Shown here piece after piece: positions 47,942 to 56,446 of a stretch of 64,000 nt of DNA. The position numbers and the translations under genes are program-made. Where the stretch lies: NCBI RefSeq assembly GCF_000307775.2, contig NZ_KK020677.1:521095-585094 (forward strand), in the 5' to 3' direction. The DNA is from Stutzerimonas stutzeri KOS6 (GTDB lineage Bacteria; Pseudomonadota; Gammaproteobacteria; Pseudomonadales; Pseudomonadaceae). Each line of letters starts with the position of its first letter. Within the stretch, counting starts at the first letter, position 1. The notes under the pieces were generated by a model, which saw only the letters and a list, made by a program, of their open reading frames with translations, did not search any database and was not told the DNA's origin.

Positions 47942-48553
47942 ATGCATCGATCTTCACCTTTCCACCCCATTGTTCACCGACTGGCTACTGTCGGTCTACT
48001 TTCGGCTGGGGCTATGTTGGCGGCCGGCTGCGCCACCACGGAACAGCCGCAAGGACAGGCAGGGATCATCGAAAGCGCTGCGGACGAGCCTGCTCCGGGC
48101 CTGATCCTGATCGCCCGCTACGGCCGCTACACGCTGATCGAGCTGGTACCCGACGCCGCGCAGCGTGACCTGCTGCAGCAGGTCATCGACATCTCCATCC
48201 CCACCACGGCGGACGCAACCTTGGGCGATGCCATGCGCCACGTGTTGCTGCGCTCCGGCTACCGGCTCTGCGATGCGGCCGAGGCCGCCACGCTCTACGC
48301 GCTGCCGCTGCCTGCCGCACACCTGCGCCTGGGCCCGCTGATGCTGCGCGATGCCTTGCTGACCCTTGCCGGCCCCGCCTGGGAGCTGTCGGTCGATGAC
48401 TTGACTCGCCAGGTCTGCTTCAGCCGGCGCGGTGCTCCCGCCTTCCTTTCCGCCAACCCGCCCGACACCGCCACGCCCGTGCCGGACGCCGACCGGCCCG
48501 ACACCGCCACGCCCGTGCCGGACGCCGACCGGCCCGAGGAGCTGCAGCCATGA
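47942..48553 (+). CDS. pilL2: PilL2-type conjugative type IV pilus lipoprotein
   Basis: 203 residues. A lipoprotein signal ends in LAAGC (cysteine about residue 30). The mature part contains ARYGRYTLIELVPDAAQRDLLQQVIDISIP, ATLGDAMRHVLLRSGYRLC and LPAAHLRLGPLMLRDALLTLAGPAWELSVD, the N-terminal domain of PilL proteins that occurs as PilL2 in PFGI-1-class elements. It should act at the outer membrane in the mating pilus. The C-terminus ends in two identical 12-residue units PDTATPVPDADR. It overlaps the next gene by 4 bases and starts the rightward conjugation operon. Confidence 0.88.
   Translation: MHRSSPFHPIVHRLATVGLLSAGAMLAAGCATTEQPQGQAGIIESAADEPAPGLILIARYGRYTLIELVPDAAQRDLLQQVIDISIPTTADATLGDAMRHVLLRSGYRLCDAAEAATLYALPLPAAHLRLGPLMLRDALLTLAGPAWELSVDDLTRQVCFSRRGAPAFLSANPPDTATPVPDADRPDTATPVPDADRPEELQP
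48461..48532 (+). repeat. Perfect 36-bp tandem repeat at the 3' end of pilL2
   Basis: Two identical 36-bp units lie at 48461-48496 and 48497-48532 and encode PDTATPVPDADR twice. The identical DNA points to a recent slippage duplication; copy number may vary between strains. Confidence 0.9.
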
Positions 48554-49197
48554 CCTTTCCCCAAGCGTCATCCGAGCGCGATTCCCGCACGCGCTGGCTC
48601 AAGATCTCCGCGGCCTTCTGGCTGCTGCTCATCAGTGCCGTGGCACTCATCAACAGCGTCGGCTTGTCGCGGCTCGCCGAACAGACCCAGAGCACCGCAC
48701 AGGATGCGCAGGTCAATGCGCTGGTCCTGCGCGTGGCCGATCTCGAACAACAGGCCGATGCGGACAAGCGCCGGCCGGCGCCGATCAGCCAGGCCGAATT
48801 CGCCACCGCGCGGCAGGCGCTGGACGAGCGGATGACGCGCCTCGAAGAGGCCGACGAGACGAGGGCCTTGGCCGTCGACCTGCAGACGCTGCAGGCGCGC
48901 GTGAGCGGAATCGAAACCCGCCTGGAGAAGACCCGGCAGGTGGCATCCGCCGCTCGCGCGCGCGCTCCGGTTGCGACGAAGCCCAAGGTGCCGGAGCCGC
49001 CGTTCCGGGTGCTCGGCGTGGAGCTGCGGGGAGGCGAGCGCTTTCTGTCGATCACCTCCACCGCCGCGGCCTCGCTCGCGGGCGCCCGGCTGCTGCGTGA
49101 GGGCGATGCCGAGGGCGGCTGGCAACTGCAGTCCATCGAGGCGCAGGCGGGCGTGTTCCAGGTGAACGGCCAGACGCAGCGCATCGCGGTGCCGTAG
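48550..49197 (+). CDS. Membrane-anchored coiled-coil protein of the ICE transfer operon
   Basis: 215 residues. An N-terminal membrane helix (about residues 18-38, ISAAFWLLLISAVALINSVG) precedes a helical coiled-coil part (about 40-130, LVLRVADLEQQADADK, LEEADETRALAVDLQTLQARVSGIETRLEKTRQ) and a small C-terminal beta domain (PPFRVLGVELRGGERFLSITS, then QAGVFQVNGQTQRIAVP). The C-terminal unit resembles the PilP/TraP-like domains of secretion systems. I cannot name the family with certainty; genes of this type follow pilL2 in related elements. Confidence 0.75.
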   Translation: MTFPQASSERDSRTRWLKISAAFWLLLISAVALINSVGLSRLAEQTQSTAQDAQVNALVLRVADLEQQADADKRRPAPISQAEFATARQALDERMTRLEEADETRALAVDLQTLQARVSGIETRLEKTRQVASAARARAPVATKPKVPEPPFRVLGVELRGGERFLSITSTAAASLAGARLLREGDAEGGWQLQSIEAQAGVFQVNGQTQRIAVP

Positions 49198-49208
49198 GAG
49201 GTGTCATG

Positions 49209-49283
49209 ACCCCCACGCTCACTTCGTTCGCTGCCCCCCGAGGGGGCTTCAGCCTCCTTGAGGCGGCTCGGCGGAGGCTGACC
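49209..49283 (+). repeat. GC-rich intergenic repeat of a type common in Comamonadaceae
   Basis: The tract ACGCTCACTTCGTTCGCTGC, followed by the hairpin GCCCCC-cga-GGGGGC and a CTCCTTGAGGCGGC/GGCGGAGG end, matches my memory of a widespread Comamonadaceae intergenic repeat. The 3' part supplies the GGAGG ribosome-binding site of the next gene. The identification is from memory and needs a search. Confidence 0.45.
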
Positions 49284-50003
49284 ATGATCCTGCGGTCGTT
49301 GCTCGCTGCCGTCGTCCTGTTCGCCGCCTTCGGCGCATCCGCCCAGCCGGCCCCGGTGACGAACTCGCGCATGGTGCCCGCCCAGGTGCAGCCGGGCGCC
49401 GATGCCGCGCTCGACGAGAGACAGGCGCGGGAGTGGGGGCTTCGCTCCGAGGAGTGGGCACGTTACCGGCAACTGATGCAGGGGCCGCTCGGGGTCTATT
49501 CGCCCCAGCTCGATCCGCTCACGGCGCTGGGCATCGAGGCCCGCAGCGAGGAGGAGCGCAGGCGCTACGCGGAGTTGCAGGTGCAGGCCGAGGCTCGGCG
49601 CGTCGGCAAGACGCTGGCCTACCAGCGGGCCTACGACGCGGCGTGGCAGCGCCTGTTTCCCGGCCAGCCGCGCGTGAGCCTGCCCGGCGCCAAGGCGCAG
49701 GGTGCCGGCAACACCGGCTCCGGGCGCCTGGCCGTCTTCGTCAAGGCCGACTGCGCACCGTGCGCGCAGCGCGTGCAGCAGTTGCAGGCGGCTGGCACGG
49801 CCTTCGACCTCTACATGGTCGGCAGCCGTCAGGACGACGCGCGCATCCGGCAGTGGGCCACCCAGGCGGGCATCGATCCGGCCAGGGTGCGCGCCCGCAC
49901 CATCACGCTCAACCACGATGCCGGGCGCTGGCTGTCGCTGGGCCTGCCCGGCGAGCTGCCAGCCGTGGTGCGCGAGGTGAACGGCCAATGGCAGCGGCAA
50001 TAG
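49284..50003 (+). CDS. TIGR03759-type ICE protein (PFL_4693 family)
   Basis: 239 residues from ATG 49284, chosen for the GGAGG upstream; an ATG at 49206 adds residues that only translate the intergenic repeat. A signal peptide ends near residue 19 (FAAFGASA). The protein has DERQAREWGLRSEEWARYRQLMQGPLGVYSPQLDPLTALGIEA and a thioredoxin-like C-terminal half with CAPC (about 155-158) and a DARIRQWATQAGIDPARVRARTITLNHD stretch. Members act in the periplasm in mating-pair formation. It overlaps the transglycosylase gene by 16 bases. Confidence 0.87.
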   Translation: MILRSLLAAVVLFAAFGASAQPAPVTNSRMVPAQVQPGADAALDERQAREWGLRSEEWARYRQLMQGPLGVYSPQLDPLTALGIEARSEEERRRYAELQVQAEARRVGKTLAYQRAYDAAWQRLFPGQPRVSLPGAKAQGAGNTGSGRLAVFVKADCAPCAQRVQQLQAAGTAFDLYMVGSRQDDARIRQWATQAGIDPARVRARTITLNHDAGRWLSLGLPGELPAVVREVNGQWQRQ

Positions 50004-50608
50004 GTGCTCCGGGCCGGGAGCGTCGGCCGTCCCGCATCGCCATCCGCTGCGCCAGCGCCATGCTGCTGCTCACCACCGGCGGCTGGGCATTGGCCGCCCT
50101 GGCGCGGGAAGTGCCGCCGCCGGCCTATCAACTGGCGGCGCACCGTGCAGACGTGCCGGCGGCGGTGCTGTACGCGGTGGCCTTGCAGGAGAGCGGCGCC
50201 ATGCTGCGCGGGCGCCTGATCCCCTGGCCGTGGACGCTCAACGTCGCCGGCTCGCCACAGCGCTATGCCACCCGCGCCGAGGCCTGCGCGGGGCTGCACC
50301 GTGCCCTCGCTCACACGCCGGCCAATCGCATCGACGCCGGCCTCGGCCAGGTCAATCTCGGCTACCACGCGCATCGCTACACGCAGCCCTGCGAGCTGCT
50401 GGACCCGTACCGCAACCTCGCCATCGCTGCGGAAATCCTGCGCGAACAGCACACGCCGGGCGAGGACTGGCTGCTTGCCATCGGCCGCTACCACCGGCCC
50501 GCCGGCGGGGCACCCGCGGCGCGCTACCGGCGCAGTGTGCATCGGCACCTGACCCGCGTGCTCGACCCCGACGTTCCCGTTCCAACCCTCCAGGCCACCA
50601 CGCCATGA
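49988..50608 (+). CDS. SLT-domain lytic transglycosylase of the conjugation apparatus
   Basis: 206 residues from ATG 49988 inside the end of the previous gene. A signal-type hydrophobic stretch (about residues 19-40) precedes the SLT fold: LYAVALQESG with the catalytic glutamate, ANRIDAGLGQVNLGYH and LLDPYRNLAIAAEILREQ. It should cut peptidoglycan locally to let the transfer channel through the wall. The order PFL_4693 gene, transglycosylase, PFL_4695 gene, traD is constant in this ICE family. It overlaps the next gene by 4 bases. Confidence 0.9.
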   Translation: MAAAIGAPGRERRPSRIAIRCASAMLLLTTGGWALAALAREVPPPAYQLAAHRADVPAAVLYAVALQESGAMLRGRLIPWPWTLNVAGSPQRYATRAEACAGLHRALAHTPANRIDAGLGQVNLGYHAHRYTQPCELLDPYRNLAIAAEILREQHTPGEDWLLAIGRYHRPAGGAPAARYRRSVHRHLTRVLDPDVPVPTLQATTP

Positions 50609-51138
50609 ACCACATCGTCCTCATCGCCACCATCGGGCTGCTGCCCACGACCACCGTCTTCGCGCAGACCGCCTCTGCGCCGTTGATCGTCGACGAAGAC
50701 CGCGGCGGCGACTCCGCGCTGCCGTACTACCAGTCGCTGAATCCTCAGCCGGATCAGGCCACACCGCCGGCCCCGATGCCGGCCCCTCGCGTGGGCAATG
50801 CGGCCGACGCCGAAGCCGCCATGCTGCCGGTGCGCTCGATGCAACTGTCGCCGGGCGAGGTGCAGCGCCGCGTCAACCGGGCGCCGGGCCTGACGGCGCT
50901 GTTCCTGATCGGCGACGACGAGCGTTCGCGCGCCTGGCTGCGGCAGCGGCAGACCGCGCTGCGCGAGCTGCAGGCCGTGGGCCTGGTGGTCAACGTGGAG
51001 TCGATGGCCGCGCTGACGGCGCTGCGCAGCCTGGCTCCCGGCCTGAGCCTCTCGCCGGCCTCCGGCGACGACCTGGCCCAGCGCCTGGGCCTGCGCCACT
51101 ACCCGGTGCTCATCACGTCCACCGGCGTCGAGCAGTAG
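50605..51138 (+). CDS. TIGR03765-type ICE protein (PFL_4695 family)
   Basis: 177 residues. A signal peptide ends about residue 20 (TTTVFAQ). The family pattern LIVDEDRGGDSALPYYQSL is near the N-terminus, and the conserved end LFLIGDDERSRAWLRQR, then LRHYPVLITSTGVEQ is complete. It is a periplasmic protein of the mating system without a known catalytic role. It ends 8 bp before traD. Confidence 0.88.
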   Translation: MNHIVLIATIGLLPTTTVFAQTASAPLIVDEDRGGDSALPYYQSLNPQPDQATPPAPMPAPRVGNAADAEAAMLPVRSMQLSPGEVQRRVNRAPGLTALFLIGDDERSRAWLRQRQTALRELQAVGLVVNVESMAALTALRSLAPGLSLSPASGDDLAQRLGLRHYPVLITSTGVEQ

Positions 51139-51146
51139 GTGCGCAA

Positions 51147-53303
51147 ATGGCCCAACCGCATGCGGTCGAGGTTCTGCTGCGGCCAGCGGTGGAGCTTCAT
51201 ACCGTGGCGGTCTGCACCGGCGCCGCGATTCTGTGCCTGGTGGCACCGTGGTCGCTCGCGCTGAACCCGCTGCTCGGCCTGGGCTCGGCACTGGCCTTCC
51301 TGATCTTCGGCGCGATTCGCCTGCGCGATGCCTGGGCGATCCTGCGCTATCGCCGCAACATCCGCCGCCTGCCGCGCTACGTGATGACCAGCCGCGACGT
51401 GCCGGTGAGCCAACAGCGGCTGTTCGTCGGCCGAGGCTTTCGCTGGGAGCAGCGGCACACGCACCGGCTGATGCAGACCTACCGGCCGGGGTTCCGCCGC
51501 TATGTCGAGCCGACGGCGATCTACCGGGCCGCCCGGCGGCTGGAGGAGCGGCTTGAGTTCGCGCCGTTTCCCGTCTCGACACTGGCGCGCGCGTTGGCCT
51601 GGGACAGCCCGCTCAACCCGGCGCGGCCACTGCCGCCAGTCGGTGGACTGCCGCGCCTGCATGGCATTGAGCCGGCCGAGGTCGACGTCACCCTGCCGCT
51701 GGGCGAGCGCGTCGGCCACACCCTGGTGCTGGGCACCACGCGCGTGGGCAAGACGCGGCTGGCCGAGCTGTTCATCACCCAGGACATCCGCCGCAAGGTT
51801 GGTGGTCAGCACGAGGTGGTGATCGTCTTCGACCCCAAGGGCGATGCGGACCTGTTGAAGCGCATGTACGTCGAGGCCAAGCGCGCCGGGCGCGAAGGCG
51901 AGTTCTACGTGTTCCATCTGGGCTGGCCGGACATCTCGGCGCGCTACAACGCCGTCGGCCGGTTCGGGCGGATCTCCGAGGTGGCCACGCGCATCGCCGG
52001 ACAGCTCTCGGGCGAAGGCAACAGCGCCGCGTTCCGCGAATTCGCCTGGCGCTTCGTCAACATCATCGCGCGCGCCCTGGTCGAGCTGGGGCAGCGGCCG
52101 GACTACCTGCTGATCCAGCGCCACGTCATCAACATCGACGCGCTGTTCATCGAGTACGCCCAGCACTACTTCGCCAGGAACGAGCCGAAGGCCTGGGAGG
52201 TCATCGTCCAGCTCGAAGGCAAGCTGAACGACAAGAACATCCCGCGCAACATGATCGGGCGCGAGAAGCGCGTGGTGGCCCTCGAACAGTACCTGTCCCA
52301 GGTGCGCGTCTATGACCCGGTGCTCGACGGCCTGCGCAGCGCCGTGCGCTACGACCGGACGTACTTCGACAAGATCGTCGCCTCGCTGCTGCCGCTGCTG
52401 GAGAAGCTCACCACCGGCAAGATCGCGCAACTGCTCGCACCGAACTATTCCGACCTGTCCGACCCGCGGCCGATCTTCGACTGGATGCAGGTCATCCGCA
52501 AACGCGCGGTGGTCTACGTGGGACTGGATGCGCTGTCCGACGCCGAAGTCGCGGCGGCGGTGGGCAACTCGATGTTCAGCGATCTGGTCTCGGTCGCCGG
52601 CCACATCTACAAGTTCGGCATCGACGACGGGCTGCCCGGCGCAGCGGCGGGCGCCAAGATTCCGATCAACGTCCACGCCGACGAATTCAATGAACTCATG
52701 GGCGACGAGTTCATTCCCATGGTCAACAAGGGCGGCGGCGCCGGCGTGCAGGTGACGGCCTACACGCAGACCTTGAGCGACATCGAGGCGCGCATCGGCA
52801 ACCGTGCCAAGGCCGGCCAGGTGGTCGGCAACTTCAACAACCTGTTCATGCTGCGCGTGCGCGAGACCGCCACCGCCGAACTGCTGACGCGACAACTGCC
52901 CAAGGTCGAGGTGTACGCCACGGCACTGATGAGCGGCGCCACCGACAGCTCCGACCCGCACGGCAATACCGCGTTCACGTCCAACACCCAGGACCGCATC
53001 AGCAGCAACAGCGTGCCGCTGATCGAGCCGGCGCATGTGGTGGCGCTGCCCAAGGGGCAGTGCTTCGCGCTGACCGAGGGCGGCAACCTCTGGAAAGTCC
53101 GCATGCCGCTGCCGGCACCCGACCCCGACGAAGCCATGCCGAAGGATCTGCAGGAGCTGGCCGGCTACATGCGACAGCACTACGTCGAGGCTGGAGACTG
53201 GTGGGAGAACCAAGGCATCCCCGGCCTGCAGGACAAGGCGCTGCCCGACGACCTGCTGGACGACTTCAAGCAGATGGCCGCCGCTGAAGAGGCCGAACCA
53301 TGA
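51147..53303 (+). CDS. traD: TraD-type conjugative coupling ATPase (PFGI-1 class)
   Basis: 718 residues. Two N-terminal membrane helices (about 18-34 and 38-56) anchor it. Walker A is in LGTTRVGKTRLAE (about residues 195-207), Walker B-like VVIVFDPKGDADLLK follows at about 224-238, and the central motor contains QVTAYTQTLSDIEARIGNRAKAGQVVGNFNNLFMLRVRE. This is the VirD4-like coupling protein that brings the relaxase-bound strand to the transfer channel at the inner membrane. Length and motifs match the PFGI-1-class TraD family. It overlaps the next gene by 4 bases. Confidence 0.95.
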   Translation: MAQPHAVEVLLRPAVELHTVAVCTGAAILCLVAPWSLALNPLLGLGSALAFLIFGAIRLRDAWAILRYRRNIRRLPRYVMTSRDVPVSQQRLFVGRGFRWEQRHTHRLMQTYRPGFRRYVEPTAIYRAARRLEERLEFAPFPVSTLARALAWDSPLNPARPLPPVGGLPRLHGIEPAEVDVTLPLGERVGHTLVLGTTRVGKTRLAELFITQDIRRKVGGQHEVVIVFDPKGDADLLKRMYVEAKRAGREGEFYVFHLGWPDISARYNAVGRFGRISEVATRIAGQLSGEGNSAAFREFAWRFVNIIARALVELGQRPDYLLIQRHVINIDALFIEYAQHYFARNEPKAWEVIVQLEGKLNDKNIPRNMIGREKRVVALEQYLSQVRVYDPVLDGLRSAVRYDRTYFDKIVASLLPLLEKLTTGKIAQLLAPNYSDLSDPRPIFDWMQVIRKRAVVYVGLDALSDAEVAAAVGNSMFSDLVSVAGHIYKFGIDDGLPGAAAGAKIPINVHADEFNELMGDEFIPMVNKGGGAGVQVTAYTQTLSDIEARIGNRAKAGQVVGNFNNLFMLRVRETATAELLTRQLPKVEVYATALMSGATDSSDPHGNTAFTSNTQDRISSNSVPLIEPAHVVALPKGQCFALTEGGNLWKVRMPLPAPDPDEAMPKDLQELAGYMRQHYVEAGDWWENQGIPGLQDKALPDDLLDDFKQMAAAEEAEP

Positions 53304-54049
53304 GCGATCCGGCCGTCGCGGCACAGCGCCAGCAGCAACGACAGCAGGGGCTGATCGCCGGCCTGGTCACGCTGCCGTTCCGCTTCTTCGGCGTGCTGTG
53401 CGGCGCGCTGCTGCTGTGCATCCTGATCGAATGCGTCGGCATGCACCTCTTCTGGCCCGATCAGGACTGGCGCCACGCGCAGGGCATGCTGCACTACGAG
53501 CTGGACCAGCTCTCCACGCATTTCACGCGCAGCGCGCTGGTGCAGGAGCCGGGGCGCACCGCGCACCGGCTGGTCGAGCAGGGCTACGACTGGCTGTTCG
53601 TGAAGAGCGGTCTGCTGGACTGGATACGCGACGCCTCGGCGCAGGCCAGCGCCGGCAGCCACCGCCCGACCAAGGATTTCCGCTACTACATCGGCTTGGT
53701 CTACGTGAACGTGGAGAGCTACCTGATCGCGGCGGCCTACACGACGTTGGTCTTCCTCGTGCGGCTGCTGGTGCTGTGCCTGACCCTGCCGCTGTTCCTG
53801 ATAGCCGCCTTCGTCGGGCTGGTGGACGGCCTGGTGCGCCGGGACATCCGCCGCTTCGGCGCGGGCCGCGAGTCGGGGTTCATCTATCACCGCGCCAGGG
53901 CCAGCCTGATCCCGCTGGCCGTGCTGCCGTGGGTGACTTACCTGGCACTGCCGGTCAGCGTGAACCCGCTGCTGATCCTGCTGCCCAGCGCTGCATTGCT
54001 CGGCGTGGCGGTGTGCATCGCGGCGGCGACGTTTAAGAAGTACCTGTAG
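53300..54049 (+). CDS. TIGR03747-type ICE membrane protein
   Basis: 249 residues. Hydrophobic segments lie at about 22-48 (LVTLPFRFFGVLCGALLLCILIECVGM), 148-182 and 205-245. The loop contains FWPDQDWRHAQGMLHYELDQLSTHFTRSALVQEPGRTAHRLVEQGYDWLFVKSG, the family signature. It is an inner-membrane partner of TraD. The stop is one base from the stop of the convergent gene at 54051, so the BREX-derived island joins here directly. Confidence 0.9.
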   Translation: MSDPAVAAQRQQQRQQGLIAGLVTLPFRFFGVLCGALLLCILIECVGMHLFWPDQDWRHAQGMLHYELDQLSTHFTRSALVQEPGRTAHRLVEQGYDWLFVKSGLLDWIRDASAQASAGSHRPTKDFRYYIGLVYVNVESYLIAAAYTTLVFLVRLLVLCLTLPLFLIAAFVGLVDGLVRRDIRRFGAGRESGFIYHRARASLIPLAVLPWVTYLALPVSVNPLLILLPSAALLGVAVCIAAATFKKYL

Positions 54050-54050
54050 A

Positions 54051-55436
54051 TCACTCTGGCTGCCAGGCGCAATCTGCCCAGTGCGCTTCGTAGCGTTTCA
54101 TAAAGTCTTTCATCTCCCGGATGTTGACGGCAGGTTCGCGGCAGGCCCGGGCGCAGGTAGAAACGACATCCCGGTAGAACTCCGGAGCGACAGCCCTGAT
54201 GCCGTCATAATTCATAAGCAAGTCCGGAAGACGCTCCGTGATATTTGCTCCGCGAGGTGCCATCACAATGCTCGGGGGCTCTCCATACGTATTGATCAAC
54301 ACGTATCGCCAGCTTGGGTCTGCAGCTCCCTGGCGAGGGACAATCTCACAGGGACGTGCGTCTCCGCCTTTGGAAATGGCTTCGTAGACCTCCTTGATGG
54401 CCTGGGGTTTGTGGGCCACCAGGACATAAGGCCCGGCCCCTACATAACTACCCATGCGTTCGTCGTATTCGATGCCGAGCAAGGCTTCGAGATCAAAGCG
54501 CGCATGCCGGTCCAGGGGAGCCTTTCCCGAGGTAAACCATTGAAGTTCCCGCAGGGTGATCCCGGCACACTTGGCAACGTCTGCAGGCGAATTGGGCCAG
54601 CACGCCACGAGGTTCTTGGCGATCTCGGCTGCGTAGTCATAGTCACTGTCGGCCCAGAAATCATCGTCCTCAACGATGTCCTCCGGTGCCTTCTCACCTG
54701 TCACCAGCCAAGTTCTGCCATCGAACCCGTCGAGGTTGAAATAACGGGGCTGATCGGGCGGCAGAGAGGTCTCCCAGGACGACATCCATGGACCGGGTTC
54801 CCAGTCGAGCCCAACTGTAATTGTTGGCACCGGTACTTGCGCCGGTAAGGCCAGCCACTGCTGGATTCTGTCCTCGACCTCGCGGCTGTTCACGCCTCTG
54901 TGACCATCCCTGAAACGAAAATCGTGGTTATTTTGAGCGTCCCGGCAAAGGGCCTGGATGGACCCGGTAAGAGACCGGTCTTTTCCGTCGTGCTTCCTCA
55001 GCAGCCACCGGCTGGAGTCCTGGGCTGAGCGCAGGGAAGCTGGAAGGGATTTCTCCTTGGCATCGGCGACCTCGACCTGGACTCCAATTCTTGCCATTTC
55101 CTCTACCAGTCCAGGGCTGGCCGTCGCGAGGTGGCGGTTGATCCGCAGAATGTCCGGTCGGCCACGCAAGCCCTCGGCGCTACGCCACGCATCCAAAAGA
55201 ACATCCCGGAAGGCCCTGGGCTGATCGACCGGGGCAAAGGTCATCCACCGAATGGGCAACCCGGTAACGGTCAATCCATAGAGTATGAGGGGGCTGAGCC
55301 CGTACCGCTCTGCGTCCTTGACCTTGATCGGGTCCCGCACAGACACAATGCCGTGCTCCGGATGGCGAAAAAGGAACTTGGCAATCGCAACGTAGAAATG
55401 ATGTTCTCTTGGTGAAAGCATCGCCTGTCGATTCAT
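54051..55436 (-). CDS. Unrecognised 461-residue protein downstream of the BREX remnant
   Basis: ATG 55436; TTG 55442 is an alternative. The N-terminal region (LSPREHHFYVAIAKFLFRHPEHGIVSVRDPIKVKDAERYGLSPLILYGLTVTG) and the part around residues 95-140 (GRPDILRINRHLATASPGLVEEMARIGVQVEVAD) recall DUF6930-type segments, but I cannot confirm it. An acidic stretch (EDIVEDDDFWADSDYDYAAEIAKN) stands near residue 270. There is no membrane segment, helix-turn-helix, P-loop or nuclease motif that I can see. The frame is intact in a setting of broken genes, so it may still be used. It is convergent with the TIGR03747 gene, with stops one base apart. Confidence 0.65.
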   Translation of the reverse strand: MNRQAMLSPREHHFYVAIAKFLFRHPEHGIVSVRDPIKVKDAERYGLSPLILYGLTVTGLPIRWMTFAPVDQPRAFRDVLLDAWRSAEGLRGRPDILRINRHLATASPGLVEEMARIGVQVEVADAKEKSLPASLRSAQDSSRWLLRKHDGKDRSLTGSIQALCRDAQNNHDFRFRDGHRGVNSREVEDRIQQWLALPAQVPVPTITVGLDWEPGPWMSSWETSLPPDQPRYFNLDGFDGRTWLVTGEKAPEDIVEDDDFWADSDYDYAAEIAKNLVACWPNSPADVAKCAGITLRELQWFTSGKAPLDRHARFDLEALLGIEYDERMGSYVGAGPYVLVAHKPQAIKEVYEAISKGGDARPCEIVPRQGAADPSWRYVLINTYGEPPSIVMAPRGANITERLPDLLMNYDGIRAVAPEFYRDVVSTCARACREPAVNIREMKDFMKRYEAHWADCAWQPE

Positions 55437-55438
55437 TC

Positions 55439-55717
55439 TCAAGTCAACCTGTTTCTACGGCCCGTTCTGTAGCGCTCAACCTGCCGCATCCAGGGCCGGA
55501 TATCTGGCTTCCGCCACCGGTTTGAGACGTCACCTGGATCTGCGTGCTGATCCGCTCCTTCAAGGCGGGTACGTGTGAAATGAACGCCTATCAGCTTGCC
55601 GTCCTGCTGCAGGCCTGCGAGGGTTTCCAAAGCTGAAGTAGGCGAGTAGCCGCAATCTGGAGCCACTGGGGGCGCTCTGAAAACCATTTCGTCAGTGATG
55701 CCGATATCCCGCTCATG
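55439..55717 (-). pseudogene. Remnant of a gene following brxL (N-terminus and later fragment)
   Basis: An ATG at 55717 starts a frame with protein-like content, MSGISASLTKWFSERPQW and LQIAATRLLQ. It then runs into a stop after a shift, while another frame (ending 55439) continues with LAGLQQDGKLIG and arginine-rich text. This looks like a gene whose start survived and whose body was deleted and shifted. I could not identify the family; position suggests an accessory gene of the BREX island. Confidence 0.5.
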
Positions 55718-55720
55718 TTA

Positions 55721-56346
55721 TTACCCCTCAGCTCGATTCGGCTTTTGTTTAATGAACGTCACCTCGAACGCCTTGCATGGCCGGTATTGCTGCAACCGAT
55801 TTGCAAAGGTAAAGGCATCGTTCAACTCGTATCGCTGGAAAATATCGAGGCCTCGATCTAGGGAGATTTTCCAGCCGTGGTCGGTCACAATGTGGCGGGC
55901 ATGGATAGTTCCGGTGCTGTCTAACTCCCAGGTGAAGTTCACGCCCACCGAGCTGGCGGACTCCTTCATCTTCTCGAAGTTTTCTTTCTGCTGTTCGCCT
56001 TTGAACTCGTCTTCCGTCGTCACCAGATGCACGGACACTTCCTCATCCGGAGCCTTGTGCTTGACCACGGTCTCCAAAAATTCCATGAAGTTGCGCATCT
56101 GGTAGAACAGGCGGATGTACGGATCGGTGACTGTGATTGCAGTCGCGTCCTTGAGATAAGGACCGAGCAGCGTATCGAAGGAGAGGCCTTTCTGGTTCTC
56201 CTGGAATGTAAGGTGCATTTCCTTGAGGACAGGCTCGGCCGGTGCCAGTGGTTCGGTTGGAACTGGCGGTAAGCTCGGTTGCGCAGCTTCTAAGATATTC
56301 CCGTCTTCACCCTCGGCGATGGTCTTGTGGTAGTAGCTGGGGTACC
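55721..56346 (-). pseudogene. brxL: 3' end of brxL (Lon-like BREX protein), truncated
   Basis: A frame open on the minus strand from about 56389 to the stop at 55721 carries SYYHKTIAEGEDGNIL, a proline linker and then a domain with LTFQENQKGLSFDTLLGPYLKDATAITVTDPYIRLFYQMRNFMEFLETVV, IHARHIVTDHGWKISLDRGLDIFQRYELNDAFTFANR. I recognise this as the C-terminal MIT-like domain of BrxL / Lon-related TIGR02653 proteins. The AAA and protease domains (some 500 residues) are missing, and no start codon precedes the linker except an internal ATG at 56218. The 5' side joins the start of brxB. Confidence 0.7.
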
Positions 56347-56429
56347 TCGTTACCGAGACCTTGCTTATTGAGAAAACGTTGGCCCGAGATCACAGCAAAG
56401 AGATGCTGAAATCTGTCCTGCATCGGCAT
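56347..56429 (-). pseudogene. brxB: 5' end of brxB (DUF1788), truncated
   Basis: From ATG 56429, 17 bp after the brxA stop, the frame reads QDRFQHLFAVISGQRF and LNKQGLGNEVP, the start of DUF1788/BrxB proteins. After GNEVP the sense changes frame into the BrxL C-terminal sequence, and the brxB frame stops at 56307. The junction is at about 56343-56352 (around GGTACCCC). The loss removes most of brxB, all genes in between and most of brxL. Confidence 0.65.
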
Positions 56430-56446
56430 TCTGGCTATATCTGCTG

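Noticed and set aside
49206-49283. N-terminal extension of the PFL_4693-family protein from ATG 49206
   Set aside because: The 26 extra codons translate the intergenic repeat; ATG 49284 has GGAGG and is followed by a signal peptide.
49829-53324. Long minus-strand frames antisense to the mating genes
   Set aside because: They lie opposite traD and its neighbours; no domain or start signal supports them.
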